A stretch of DNA of 64,000 nucleotides from Mercenaria mercenaria (taxonomy: Eukaryota > Mollusca > Bivalvia > Venerida > Veneridae): contig NC_069365.1 in NCBI RefSeq assembly GCF_021730395.1, forward strand, positions 24,092,001 to 24,156,000, in the 5' to 3' direction. The notes below the pieces were generated by a model. That model was not told the DNA's origin, made no database searches, and saw only the letters and a program-made list of their open reading frames with translations. Made by a program: the position numbers and the translations under genes. Shown here one piece after another: positions 11,417 to 22,464 of this stretch. How positions within the stretch are numbered: position 1 is the stretch's first letter; each line of letters opens with the position of its first letter.

Positions 11417-12721
11417 AGCTCACCTGAGCCAAAGGCTCAATGTGCATCATGTGTCCATCAACACTTTCTAAAAAAATCTTCTTCTTGAAAACCACTGGGC
11501 AGAATTACACCAAACTTCACAGGAATGATCCTTGGGTAGACCCCTTTCAAAATTATTCAAATAATTGAATTCCATGCAGAACTCAGGAAAATTTTTAAAA
11601 ATCTTCTTGTCCAAAACCACAGGGCCTAGGGCTTTGATATTTAGTGTGTAGCATCATTTAGTGGTCCTCTACCAAAATTGTTCAAATTATCCCCCTAGGG
11701 TCAAATATGACCCCACCCAGGGGTCAAATGGTTTATATAGACTTATATAGGGAAAACTTTGAAAATCTTCTTGTACAAAATCACATGGCCTAGGGCTTTG
11801 ATATTTGGTATGTAGCATCATCTAGTGGTCCTCTACCAACATTGTTCAAATTATCCCCCTAGGGTCAAATATGGCCCCGCCCCAGGGTCACATGGTTTAT
11901 ATAGACTTATATAGGGAAAACTTTAAAAATCTTCTTGTACAAAACCACACGGCCTAGGGCTTTGATATTTGGTATGTAGCATCATCTAGTGGTCCTCTAC
12001 CAAAGTTATTCAAATTATCTCTCTAGGGTCAAATATGGCCCCGCCCCGGGGGTCCCAAGTTTAACATAGACTTATATATGAAAAAAAGTTTAAAAATCTT
12101 CTTGTCTGAAACCACAACACTTAGACCTTTGATATTTGGTTTGTAGAATTGTCTTATGGTCCTCAACCAAAATTGTTCAAATTGTACCCCTGGGATGAAA
12201 AGAGGCCCTGCCCTGGGGGTCCTAAGTTTTATATAGACTTATATAGGATAAAATTTTAAAAATCTTCTTGTCTGAAACCATATGACCTATGCTTTTGATA
12301 TTTGGCATGATGCATTGTCTAGTAGTCCTCTACCAAAATTATTCAAATTATGCCCCTGGGGTTAAAAGAGGCCCTGCTCTGGGGTCACTTAGTTACTATG
12401 TGAGTTATATAGGAAAAAATACTTAAAAAATCATTTGATCCTATTTCCAAGACTGTTTAATTATAATTACCTGATGACCCCAAGTAATATGATGTCACTT
12501 GACTGTGACCTTAACCTACTGACCTACTTTCTTGTTTTTTAAGATACAGCCTTGAAATTTATATGACATACACAGTTTTACACACCAATCGTAAAACTGA
12601 ATTTCATTGACCATGAATGTGACCTACTGAATTTCTTAATATTTTATCATCAGTTTGATATTTGAAACATGTAGCTCATATTACTCAGGTGAGCGAGCCA
12701 GGGTCACCATGACCCTCTTGT
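11417..12721 (+). mobile_element. HINE-like element F, copy 1
   Basis: Starts AGCTCACCTGAGCC, whose GAGCCaaaGGCTC forms a 5' hairpin. The partner CAGGTGAGC lies at about 12,687, then the stem-loop AGGGTCaccatGACCCT and CTTGT. The core holds about six degenerate monomers of about 165 bp (CTTCTTGT...TTTGATATTTGG...GGTCCTCTACCAAA). It is inserted in the first monomer of G: CACTTTCACTTTTTT before, TTCTCCTTATCTTTG after. A second copy is at 44,609-45,626. Confidence 0.7.
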
Positions 12722-13059
12722 TTCTCCTTATCTTTGTAATTATTTGATGGATTTGTTTCAAACTTAATATAGATATTCCTAATCACAAGGGCCATAACTC
12801 TCACACCAATATTTCATGAATTATCCTCCCTTTTTAGTTCAACTTTTCGAAGAAAAAGTAGAGCTATTGCACTCGCCCCGGTGTCGGCATCGGCATCGGC
12901 ATCGCTGTTGGTTAAAGTTTTTGATAAAGTCAAATATCTCTTTTGCTATCAAAGTTATTGACTTGAAACTTAAAATAGTTATTTACTGTCAAAGTCTACC
13001 CCAGGAGAAACAATCCTTATAACTCTGATTTGAATTTTTACAGAATTATGCCCCTTTTT

Positions 13060-15877
13060 AGCTCGACTTTTTGAAGAAAATGTAGAGCTATTGCACTCGC
13101 CCCGGCGTAGGAGTCGCCGTTGGTTAAAGTTTTTGATAAAGTCAAATATCTCTGTTACTATCAAAGCTATTGACTTGAAACTTAAAATAATTATTTACTA
13201 TCAAAGTCTACACCAGGAGAAACAATCCCAATAACTCTGATTTGAATTTTGACAGAATTATGCCCCTTTTTAACTTAGAATGTTTGGTTAAAGTTTTTGA
13301 TAAAGTCAGATATCTCTGTTACTATCAAAGCTATTGACTTGAAACTTAAAATACTTATTTACTATCAAAGTCTTCACCAGGAGAAACAATCCCCGTAACA
13401 CTGAATTGAATTTTGACAGAATTATGCCCCTTTTCAACTAAGAAATTTTGTTTAAATTTTTGATATAGTCAAATATCTCTGTTACTATTAAAGCTTTTGA
13501 CTTGAAACTCAAAGTAGTTATTAGTCCTCTACTGGTTGAAAACCAGTTTCGGGGACTATAGGAATGCGCTTTTCCTTCCGTCATTCCGTCCATCCGCAAT
13601 TTCGTGTCCGGTCCATAACTCTGTCATCCATGAAGGGATTTTAATATTACTTGGCACAAATGTTCCCCATGATGAGACGACGTGTCATGCACAAAACCGA
13701 TACCCCTAGCTTAAAGGTCAAGGTCACAATTTGAGGTCAAATGTCAACAGGGCTTTTTTCCTGTCCGGTCTATAACTCTGCCATCCATGAAGGGATTTTA
13801 ATATTACTTGGCACAAATGTACCTCATAATAAGACGATGTGTCATGCACAACTTTCAGACCCCTACCTCAAAGATCAAGGTCACACTTGGCAGTCAAATG
13901 TTAACATGGCATGAACAGGGTCTGTTTCCTGTCCGGTCCATAACTCTGTCATCCATGAAGGGATTTTAATATTACTTGGCACAAATGTTCCCCATGATGA
14001 GACGATGTGTCATGCGCAAAACCCGGACCCCTAGCTGAAAGGTCAAGGTCACAATTTGAGGTCAAAGGTAAACAGAGCTTTTTTCCTGTCCGGTCCATAA
14101 CTCTGTCATCCATGAAGGGATTTTAGTATTACTTGGCACAAATGTACCTCATAATAAGACAATATGTCTTGCACAACTTTCAGACCCCTACCTCAAAGGT
14201 CAAGGTCACACTTAGCAGTCAAATGTTAACATGGCATGAACAGGGTCTGTTTCGTGTCCGGTCCATAACTCGAAGGTATTTTAATATTACTTGGCACAAA
14301 TGTTCCCCATGATGTGATGATGTGTCTTGCGCAAAACCGTGATCCCTAGCTCAAAGGTCAAGGTCACAATTGGAGGTCAAAGGTCAATAGGGTTTTTTTT
14401 CCTGTCCGGTCCAGAACTCTGACATCCATCAAGGGATTTTAATATTACTTGGCATAAATGTTCCCCATGATGAGACGACGTATCATGCGCAACACCCAGA
14501 ACCCTAGCTTAAAGGTCAAGGTCACACATTGAGATCAAAGGATCAAAGCGACATTTTTCCTGTTCGGTGTATAACTTTGTCATGCAAAACAGGATTTGAA
14601 TATTACTTGGCACAAATGTTCACCACTATGAGAGGGAGTGTCATGCACAAGAACCTGGTCCCTAGGTTGAAGGTCAAGGTCACACTCAGATGCCAAAGGT
14701 CAGGTACAAGAATGACTTTGTCTGGAAAACTTCTTCTTCATGCATGGAGGGATTTTGGTGTTACTTGACATAAATGTTCACTATCATGAGACAGATTGTT
14801 GTGTGCAAGAACCAGGTCCCTAGGTCTAAGGTCAAGGTCACGCTTAGAGGTCAAATGCCAAATTCAAGAATGACTTTGTTCTGAGCATTTCTTATTTATG
14901 CATGGAGGGATTTTGATGTAACTTGGCACAAATGTTCATCACCATGAGGCACTCTTGTTTTGTAGAGTTATTTCCCTTTGTTTTACTATTAATAGCTTAT
15001 ATTGTAACTAACTTATTACAGGCCGTAGGGAAAAATTGAGACCAGTTTTCTGTGGTACAACATGCATGTTACATCCAATTTTTAGGTGTATTTTGACCTA
15101 TCTCTACCTGGTAAAGAGTTTTATATGGACTTACATGGATTTTTTTTTTTACTTTAAATAACATTACCTTTTATATAAATATATTACAGACTTTATTTAA
15201 CTATAGGGTTTTATATATACAAATTTTAATCCAAGTCTTTGTTTATAGCATACTGTATATATAGTACAATATTGTTTATACATCATTGACAGATATCAGT
15301 TCATTATGCAATACTGCAGTAGAGAAAATTAGGTGCCTTCCTGAGTAGGGGACTTTGTATTGCATGGCAATACTTCATTCACTTGTTTACTATCTAAATC
15401 TACACCAGGAGACACAATTCCTATAACTCTGGTTTGAATTTTGACAGAATTATGCTCCTTTTTAACTTAGAAGTTTTAGTTAAAGTTTTTGATAAAGTCA
15501 AATATCTCTGTTACTATCAAAGCTTTTGACTTGAAACTTAAAATACTTATTGACCATCATAGTCTACACCAGGAGAAACAATCCCCATAACTCTGATTGA
15601 ATTTTGACAGAATTATGCCCCTTTTAACTTAGATTTTTTTGTTAAAGTTTTTGATAAAGTCAAGTATCTCTGTTACTGTTAAAGCTTTTGACTTGAAACT
15701 CAAAATAGTTATTTACTATCAAAGTCTACACCAGGAGACACAATTCTCATAACTATAATTTGAATTTCAACAGAGTTATGTCCCTTTTTAACTTGGATTT
15801 TTTTTTTACTGGCAAAGCTCAAATTCAGAGTCAAGCACTGAGAAAAGTCGTGTGTGCTGTCTTACGGACAGCTCTTG
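13060..15877 (+). mobile_element. HINE-like element D2, inserted into its own family
   Basis: AGCTCGACTTTTTGAAG at 13,060 repeats the D1 head. Monomers run to 13,522 and resume at 15,387. The 3' end is AAAGTCGTGTGT, stem GCTGTCttacgGACAGC, TCTTG. The flanks, GCCCCTTTTT before and AACTTTTTTGGTT after, rejoin a D monomer (compare 16,030-16,045). So a family member landed inside a relative's core. Element E is inserted within it. Confidence 0.66.
13523..15386 (+). mobile_element. HINE-like element E, innermost and best-defined insertion
   Basis: The head AGTCCTCTACTGG, then CTGGTTgaaAACCAG hairpin and GGGGACTATAGG; inverted partner AGTAGGGGACT at about 15,345; stem-loop GTATTGCatgGCAATAC; end TTCATTCACTTGT. 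The core holds about nine monomers of 157-158 bp, most with AGGTCAAGGTCA. A 3' unique block (14,960-15,340) follows. Flanking GTTATT and TACTATC rejoin the D2 monomer phrase AGTTATTTACTATC, so the insertion is between two T's with no duplication. It must be younger than D2, D1, G and H. Confidence 0.75.
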
Positions 15878-16524
15878 ATAACTTTTTTGGTTAAAGTTTT
15901 TGATAAAGTCACATATCAGTTACTATCAAAGCTTTTGACTTGAAACTTAAAATACTTATTGACCATCAAAGTCTACACCAGGAGAAACAATCCCCATAAC
16001 TCTGATTTGAATTTTGACAGAATTATGCCCCTTTTTAACTTAGAATTTTTTGTTAAAAGTCAAATATCTCTGTTACTGTTAAAGCTTTTGACTTGAAACT
16101 CAAAATTGTTATTAACTATCAAAGTCTACACCAGGAGACACAATTCCCATAACTCTGATTTTAATTTTGACAGAGTTATGTCCCTTTTTAACTTAGAATT
16201 TTTTTTACTGGCAAAGCTCTAATTCAGAGTTAAGCACTGAGAAAACTTGAGCGCGCTGTCTTACCGACAGCTCTTGTTACTTAGAATTTCAGGTTAAAGG
16301 GTTGATGCACTTCCACTCTGTCTTAATTATTACTAAATTGATTTGATTCAAACTGAATGTAGTTGTTCCACATCATCTCCCACATCATATGACACAAGGT
16401 CCATAACTCTGGTACAAATATTTAATGAATTATATCTCTTTTTTACTTAGAATTTCAGGTTAAAGTTTTGGTGCACTTTCACTCTATCTCAGGTATTACT
16501 AAATGGATTTGATTCAAACTTAAA

Positions 16525-16815
16525 TTAAACCCGCCCGCTTAGCTCAGCAGGTAGAGCGTTGGTCTACAGATTGCGGGGTCGTGAGTTCGATCCTCGGGCG
16601 GGGCGTATGTTCTCCGTGACTATTTGATAAACGACATTGTGTCTGAAATCATTAGTCCTCCACCTCTGATTCATGTGGGGAAGTTGGCAGTTACTTGCGG
16701 AGAACAGGTTTGTACTGGTACAGAATCCAGGAACACTGGTTAGGTTAACTGCCCGCCATTACATGACTGAAATACTCTTGAAAAATGGCGTTAAACCCAA
16801 AACAAACAAACAAAC
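16525..16815 (+). mobile_element. tRNA-derived SINE, RUDI/V-SINE-like
   Basis: The head from about 16,530 has an A box TAGCTCAGCAGGTAGAG and a B box GAGTTCGATCC near 16,590, with GC-rich acceptor-like ends (CCCGCCC, GGGCGGG). A body with GGAGAACAGGTTTGTACTGG follows, then the tail GGCGTTAAACCCAAAACAAA (AAAC)n. CAAACTTAAA flanks it at 16,515-16,524 and 16,811-16,820, the target duplication. It splits a monomer of element G. Other copies are at 36,765-37,005 and 61,755-62,041. The RUDI name is from general resemblance. Confidence 0.8.
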
Positions 16816-17522
16816 TTAAAATAATTGTTCCACCTTATCACCCACATTATATGACAGAAGGTGCATCACTCTGGCACCAATTTTTCATGAATTATGCCCC
16901 CTTTTACTTAGAATTTAAGGTTAATTTTGATTCATTTTCTCTATATCTTAGTAATTACTGAATGGATTTGATTCAAACTTGAAGTAGTTGTTCCACATCA
17001 CCACCTACATCATGTGATACAAGATGTATAACTCTTGCACCAATATTTTATGAATTATGCCCTCTTTTTGCTTAAAATTACTTATTTAGTGTTTTGATAC
17101 ACTTTATCTCTCTTATAACTGAACATTTTTGACACAGACTCAAGTTATTTTACAATATCGTCATCCACCATTGGTGTAATTAAACACTCCAGTGACAACT
17201 CCAGTTTCCTCAGATATGTGCCCAGTTTCACTATCCAGCCTTGAAATAGTCGAGCGTGCTGTCTCCTGTGACAGCTCTTGTAAAATTACTTGGCACAAAG
17301 GTCCTCCATAATGAGTTGATATATTATGCAAGACCCAGACCCGTAGCTCCAAGGTCAAGGTCACCTTTGGAGATTTTTGGAATTTTTTTTGTCTGGTCTA
17401 CGTAAACTTGTATGCATTGGATTATATTCAAATAACTTGACTTATATATTCACCATTTCAAGACATTGTGTCATGTACAAAGGTCAAGGTCATAGGCACC
17501 CAAGTTAACTTTCTTTTTTTTT

Positions 17523-18527
17523 AGCTCAACTAATTTTTTGAAAAAAAATGATGAGTTATTGTCATCACTTGATCGGCGTCGGTGTCGGCGTTGCCTGGTT
17601 AAGTTTTATGTTTAGGTCAGCTTTTCTCCTAAACTATCAAAGCTATTGCTTTGAAACTTGGAACACTTGTTCACCATCATAAGCTGACCCTGTACAGCAA
17701 GAAACATAACTCCATCCTGCTTTTTGCAAGATTTATCGCCCCCTTTGCACTTAGAAAATATCAGATTTCTTGGTTAAGTTTTATGTTTAGGTCAACTTTT
17801 CTCCTAAACTATCAAAGCTATTGCTTTGAAACTTGCAACACTTGTTCACCATCATAAGCTGACTCTGTACATCAAGAAACATAACTCCATCCTGCTTTTT
17901 GCAAGAATTATTGCCCCTTTTGGACTTAGAAAATCAGTTTTCTTGGTTAAGTTTTATGTTTAGGTCAGTTTTTCTCATAAACTATCAAAGCTATTGCTTT
18001 TAAACTTGCAACACTTGTTCACCATCATAAGCTGACCCTGTACAGCAAGAAACATAACTCCATCCTGCTTTTTTCAAGAATTATTGCCCCTTTTGGACTT
18101 AGAAAATCAGTTTTCTTGGTTGAGTAATATGTTTAAGTCAGCTTTTCTCATAAACTATCAAAGCTATTGCTTTAAAGCTTGCAACACTTGTTCACCATCA
18201 TAAGCTGACCATGTACAGCAAGGTACATAACTCTGTCCTGCTTTTTGCAAGACTTATGGCCCCTTTTGGACTTAGAAAACATCAGATTTATTGGTTAAGT
18301 TTTATGTTTAGGTCAGCTTTTCTCCTAAACTATTCAAGCTATTGCTTTGAAACTTGCAACAGTTGTTCACCATCATAAGCTGACTATGTACATCAAGAAA
18401 CATAACTCCATCCTGCTTTTTGCAAGAATTATGGCCCTTGGACTTAGAAAATCATGGGTAGGACAATTTTTCTATTATACAAAAAAAAATCAGAAGAGCG
18501 TCAGCATCCGCAGGGCGGTGCTCTTGT
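17523..18527 (+). mobile_element. HINE-like element A, copy 2
   Basis: Same layout as 8,984-9,997: AGCTCAACTAATTTTTTG start, GTCGGCGTC head, five monomers starting TTGGTTAAG, internal AAAAATCAGAAGAGCG, stem-loop AGCATC...GGTGCT and CTCTTGT. The 5' inverted repeat has drifted slightly relative to copy 1. Sits in a T run at the end of host-H-like sequence. Confidence 0.7.
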
Positions 18528-18724
18528 TTGTACATGAAATTACCTCCCTTTTATATGATAAAGTACAATACATGTGTTCTTATCTCAGTTTTCCCATTAA
18601 ATTAAAAATGAAATTATGTTTTAAGTAAGGTGATTGGTATTGATAGATATAAAAAGCTATTAGACTGCAAACCTGGAAACAAGTAGTGCAGCTCTGCATT
18701 GACCAACAGTAGAATTAATTTTTT

Positions 18725-19189
18725 ATACCTCTGAAGGTGGGCATATTAAAATCCCACTGTCCCAGCGTCCGTGCAAATTCTTGTCTGGGTTGTAACTCTG
18801 CTATCCATAAAGGAATTTGAAAATAACTTGATATAAATGTTCACCATAATGAGATCACTTGTCATGCACAAGACCCAGACCCCTAGCTCCAAGATCAAGG
18901 TCACACTTAGAGGTTAAATGTTAACAGGGTCTTTTTTGTGTCTGATCCATAACTCTGCCGTCCGTGAAGGAATTTTGAAATAACTTCGGCATAATTATTT
19001 ACCATAATGAGATGATGTGTCATGAGCAAGACCCAGACCCCTTGTTCCAAGGTCAAGGTTGTCCAGCGTCCGTCATCCATGTTGAGGGTATCAGTCACTT
19101 CATTGATAGCCCCAGTTTCCCGAGATATGCTCTTTTTACTTATCATGCATCTAATAGTTGAGTGTGTTATCTTTCTTGACAACTCTTGT
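18725..19189 (+). mobile_element. Short HINE-like element I
   Basis: ATACCTCTGAAGGTGGGCAT after TTTTTT resembles the 5' hairpin head of 6,005. Two monomers with GTTCACCATAATGAGAT and degraded AGGTCA repeats follow. The last 120 bp (CCAGTTTCCCGAGATATG, AATAGTTGAGTG, CTTGACAACTCTTGT) match the 3' module of element G. It appears to be a 5' end of one family joined to the 3' end of another. Confidence 0.5.
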
Positions 19190-20404
19190 CTAAGTTTTAG
19201 AATTGTCACATAATTCTAATCAAGTGTGATTTAGTATATAGAAAACATGATAGAGCATTTTGAGGAAAGGACATTACTAGTTGTTGTCTAGGGGTGGCTG
19301 AGACTCAGTGATGTTCAAAACTACAACCTAAGAAATTAGAATTTGCATCCAACTGCCTAACCACAACACAACCGTTATATGACATATTATACTTTAGTAT
19401 TTACCCTCTATTTTCAGGCCAGTCTCAGGATGTTTTCAGAGGACATTCTACATGAGGCATAATACAAATGTGATAAAAACTGTGTACATATATCAGGTTG
19501 AATCATGAACCATTGTTTTGGGAGTTTCACATACTGTGATCATGCTGTTAGATGATTGTTTAATTGTGACTACACAGAAATACACAAGACTTTGAACTGT
19601 AAATGGTTATTAAATATCTTTTATTATACACCTGAGAAGACTAAGTGGTTAGTGGACTGTGGTGTTGACAGGAATATTTTGAAAAGGAATGATAGTGATG
19701 TCTTTTTCAAACAATTTTATTAAGATTTCTTTTCTTGTCTTATTTTGTTCAGTTGATTATATATGTTACATTCAGTGGTCAGGTAATTTGCTCAGGATAA
19801 TGGTATTTGTGTGTATATTTCAAACATTCTCCAGTTTAAAGAGATCCCTTCACACATTTTAGGTGAAAAACATAATCATTTTCTTTAAAAATTGATAAAA
19901 TGTGGCTTCTGTGGAAGTGATCAGTGGTACAAACTTACTGGCATTTGGTGTTTGCAAAATATCCTAATAAACAACCAAAAAAATATTTTGCAGGAAAGGA
20001 GTAAACTGTTGCAATACTTGTTGAAGTAATGGAGAAAATCAACATTTTCCTGCATTTCTACCAATAACTATCACTTAATTTTCAGTCACTGTTGCATTTT
20101 TCAGTATCATATATACATACTATGCCAGAGTTGATGGAAGTGAAACATGTTGAAAAATTGTACCCAAACTGTGGGTTAGTAGCTTTAAATACTTATTTAA
20201 TCTTTTAGAAACCTGAGATATTTGGTTTCTGTTTGTGTATATCAATTTTAAATATGTTTTTAAAGTTATCATAGAAAGTGTAGCTAGACTTCATAATGAT
20301 ATTTATCATGAAGCTTGTATTGATTTAGATTAAAACCATGAAATAAAAAAAATGAACCTGGCTAAGATTAGTTTTATAGACCATAAGGTACTTTAAGATA
20401 GTGC
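19190..20404. other. No gene seen
   Basis: AT-rich sequence without long frames, tandem structure or tRNA-like boxes. It may be the least repeated stretch of the left half. Confidence 0.4.
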
Positions 20405-20513
20405 TAATGCGCGGAGGGGCACCTGGGGTCTTCCTCCACCATTAATGCTGGAAAGTCGCCATATGACCTACAATTGTGTCGGCGTGATGTTAAACCCAAC
20501 AAAAAAAATAAAA
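20405..20513 (+). mobile_element. 5'-truncated SINE (Leu/Ser-tRNA-type family tail)
   Basis: GGGGCACCTGGGGTCTTCC through GTCGCCATATGACC and GTGTCGGCGTGATGTTAAAC matches the 3' half of the SINE at 33,245-33,510. It is flanked by TTAAGATAGTGC (20,393-20,404) and TTAAAATAGTGC (20,514-20,525), a 12 bp target duplication with one mismatch. A dead-on-arrival copy. Confidence 0.75.
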
Positions 20514-20589
20514 TTAAAATAGTGCCATCGGCTTAGGTTTGCCTTCACGGCATGTTTTGATTAATATGAAAGAAATATTCTGTTTGCAT

Positions 20590-22160
20590 TGTGATTAACT
20601 CACCTGGACTTTGTTTCTGGGGAACTATTAGTACAGGCAGGTGGTCCGGCATCCTACACCAACATTTAAACTTAAACATCTGCTCCTCTGACTGCTGGTC
20701 AGAATTACACCAAACCTGGTCTGTAACATACTAGCACAGACCTCTGTCAGATTTATTCAGATGGTTCACCTGGGCCCCTTATGCGGGCAGCCAAAGCTAA
20801 ATATAGAAACACCTCTAAACGACTTCTTCTCATGAACAGCTTGATGCATCTTCAGCAGATTTAGTCTGTTGCATCATTATAAGGTCCTCTCTAAAATTTG
20901 TTCTAGTAGGGGCACTTGGCGCCTTTCAGAAGCCGCTAGAGCTAAAAATAAAGAATACTTTTAAACAACTTCTCATGAACAGCTATATAAATCAGCATTA
21001 CTTATGTCCTCTCTCAAGTTTGTTCAAATGGGGACAGTCGCCCATATAAGGGGTCCACCAGGGCTTAAATAAAAATAGCCTTAATCAGCTTCTCATGAAC
21101 CACTTTGTGGATCTTGATCAAACTTGGTCTGTAGCACTATTGTCCTCTCATTAATTTGTTCAGATAGGTCAGTTGGCCTCGTTTAGGGGCAATTAGAGCT
21201 AAAAATTGAATTACCTTTAAACAACTTCTCATCATGAACCAGTCAGTGGAACTTCATCAAACTTGGTCTATGGCATTATTAAAAGGTCCTTTCCATAATT
21301 TGTTCAAACGGAGGCACGTAGCCATAATCTTAGGGGCTGCTGGAGCAAAAAATTGAAATGCTTTTAAATGAGTTCTATTCACAAACCACCTGAGAGATCT
21401 TTAACAAACTTGATTTGTGGCATCATTAAAAGGTCCTTTACCAACTTTGTTCAGTTGAGGGCACTTGGCCCCTTTTAAGGGCTACGGCTGCTAGAGCTAG
21501 AAATATAAAAAAGATTCTTAAAACAACTTCTTCTCATGAACCCCTTGGTGTATCTTCATCAAATTTGGTCTGTAGCAACAGTATAAGGTCCTCCCAACTT
21601 TGTTCAAATGGTTCTGCTTGTTCTCTTTGAAGTTTTTTTTCTAATGGCAATGTGTTTTTGGGCTGCCACAGCAAAATATAGAAAAAAAAACTTCAGATAA
21701 AAGTCCTCTCTTAATGTGTTCTAATGGTATTGCTTGACCCATTTTAGGGGTTGCTAGAGCTGAAAATAGGAATTAACCTTTAAATGACTTCTTCTTTTGA
21801 ACTGCTTGATGGATCTTCATCAGACTTAGTCTGTATTACCATTATTAGGTGCTCTCTCAATTTCTTTTTAAATTAGGGTACTCAACTCGTATTAGGGACT
21901 GCAAGCGCTAAAATAGAAAAATCTTAAAACCACTTCTCATGGCTCTTTTTGGCCTAAAGGGGGTCAAACGGAATCATTTGATCGAACTTGAGAAAGGACT
22001 TTGTCATGGATCTTATTCTCATAAACCCAGTGATTGATCTGCATCCAACTTGGTCAATATCATCAATATAAGGTTCTCTCTCAAATTGTTCAAAGAGTGA
22101 CAGTCTGCGCCTGTAAGGAGCTGCTAGAAATACATGTGCCTTTATTTTCCTTTATATTTT
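20590..22160. repeat. Degenerate ~165 bp tandem array
   Basis: About nine diverged monomers repeat the phrases CTTCTCATGAACC, GATCTTCATCAAACTTGGTC, AAGGTCCTCTC, TTTGTTCAAATGG and GGGGCTGCTAGAGCTAAAA. The left side begins near TTAACTCACCTGGAC. No clear 3' stem-loop end was found, so this is an old, eroded core of a HINE-like element. A related array is at 39,750-40,390. Confidence 0.6.
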
Positions 22161-22429
22161 TTATAGCACAGTTGTCGGAGCAGAACTCCAAAATTATGAA
22201 AACTTAAATGAAAGAAAGTGCATTACACAAGAATGCTTACTTTTTAAATTATCTCCCTTGATTTAATTTACTTTTGTTGGCATAACTGTGCTGAATGGAA
22301 CTTATTCAAACTGCATACAAGGAGGAAAAAGGAATTGCAGTGTACAAGAACTATAACCCTGCTTTGCTTACTTTATGAATTACATTTTTATTTCCTTTTA
22401 CTGTAAATTTACTTGAAACTTTTGAAAGG

Positions 22430-22430
<1 letters not shown>

Positions 22431-22464
<34 letters not shown>

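Larger units (their letters stand above)
12836..16277 (+). mobile_element. HINE-like element D1
   Basis: Starts AGTTCAACTTTTCGAAG with the head GTAGAGCTATTGCACTCGCC and GGCATC hexamers. Monomers are about 175 bp (GTTAAAGTTTTTGATAAAGT...GAAACTTAAAATAGTTATT...CTACACCAGGAGA). It ends TTGAGCGC, stem GCTGTCttaccGACAGC, TCTTGT. It is inserted at the T run of a G monomer (CCTCCCTTTTT / TACTTAGAATTTCAGG) and is interrupted after its first monomer by a same-family copy, D2, resuming at AACTTTTTTGG (15,879). Confidence 0.66.
11305..17281 (+). mobile_element. HINE-like element G, carrying D1, F1 and a SINE
   Basis: Starts AGCTTGACCATACG within the T run of host H, with a CpG-containing head to CACCTTGG (11,385). 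Its monomers (GGTTAAAG...CACTTTCACTCTATCTC...GGATTTGATTCAAACTT) appear in pieces at 11,386-11,416, 12,722-12,835, 16,278-16,524 and 16,816-17,160. The 3' end is AATAGTCGAGCG, then GCTGTCtcctgtGACAGC and TCTTGT at 17,281. Excising it rejoins H perfectly. Own sequence is about 1 kb; the remaining 5 kb are later insertions. Non-coding. Confidence 0.68.
8634..17522 (+). mobile_element. Host element H, outermost layer of the nest
   Basis: The head GTCCCCCGCC...GTGGGAC (8,634-8,670) is followed by TCTGTCCGTC and AACTCTGCCATCC monomers of the AGGTCA-containing family. The monomer text is cut three times and resumes correctly: at 8,755/10,995 around the TIR element, at 11,304/17,282 around element G, and at 17,522/18,528 around copy A2. 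At the G junction the flanks read AAGGGATATTT then AAAATTACTTGGCAC, which rejoin into the intact monomer seen at 11,135-11,165. The 3' end beyond A2 was not found. Non-coding. Confidence 0.6.

Noticed and set aside
16530-16605. A functional tRNA gene
   Set aside because: A and B boxes are present, but acceptor and T stems mismatch, the sequence continues into a SINE body, and a target duplication brackets the whole.
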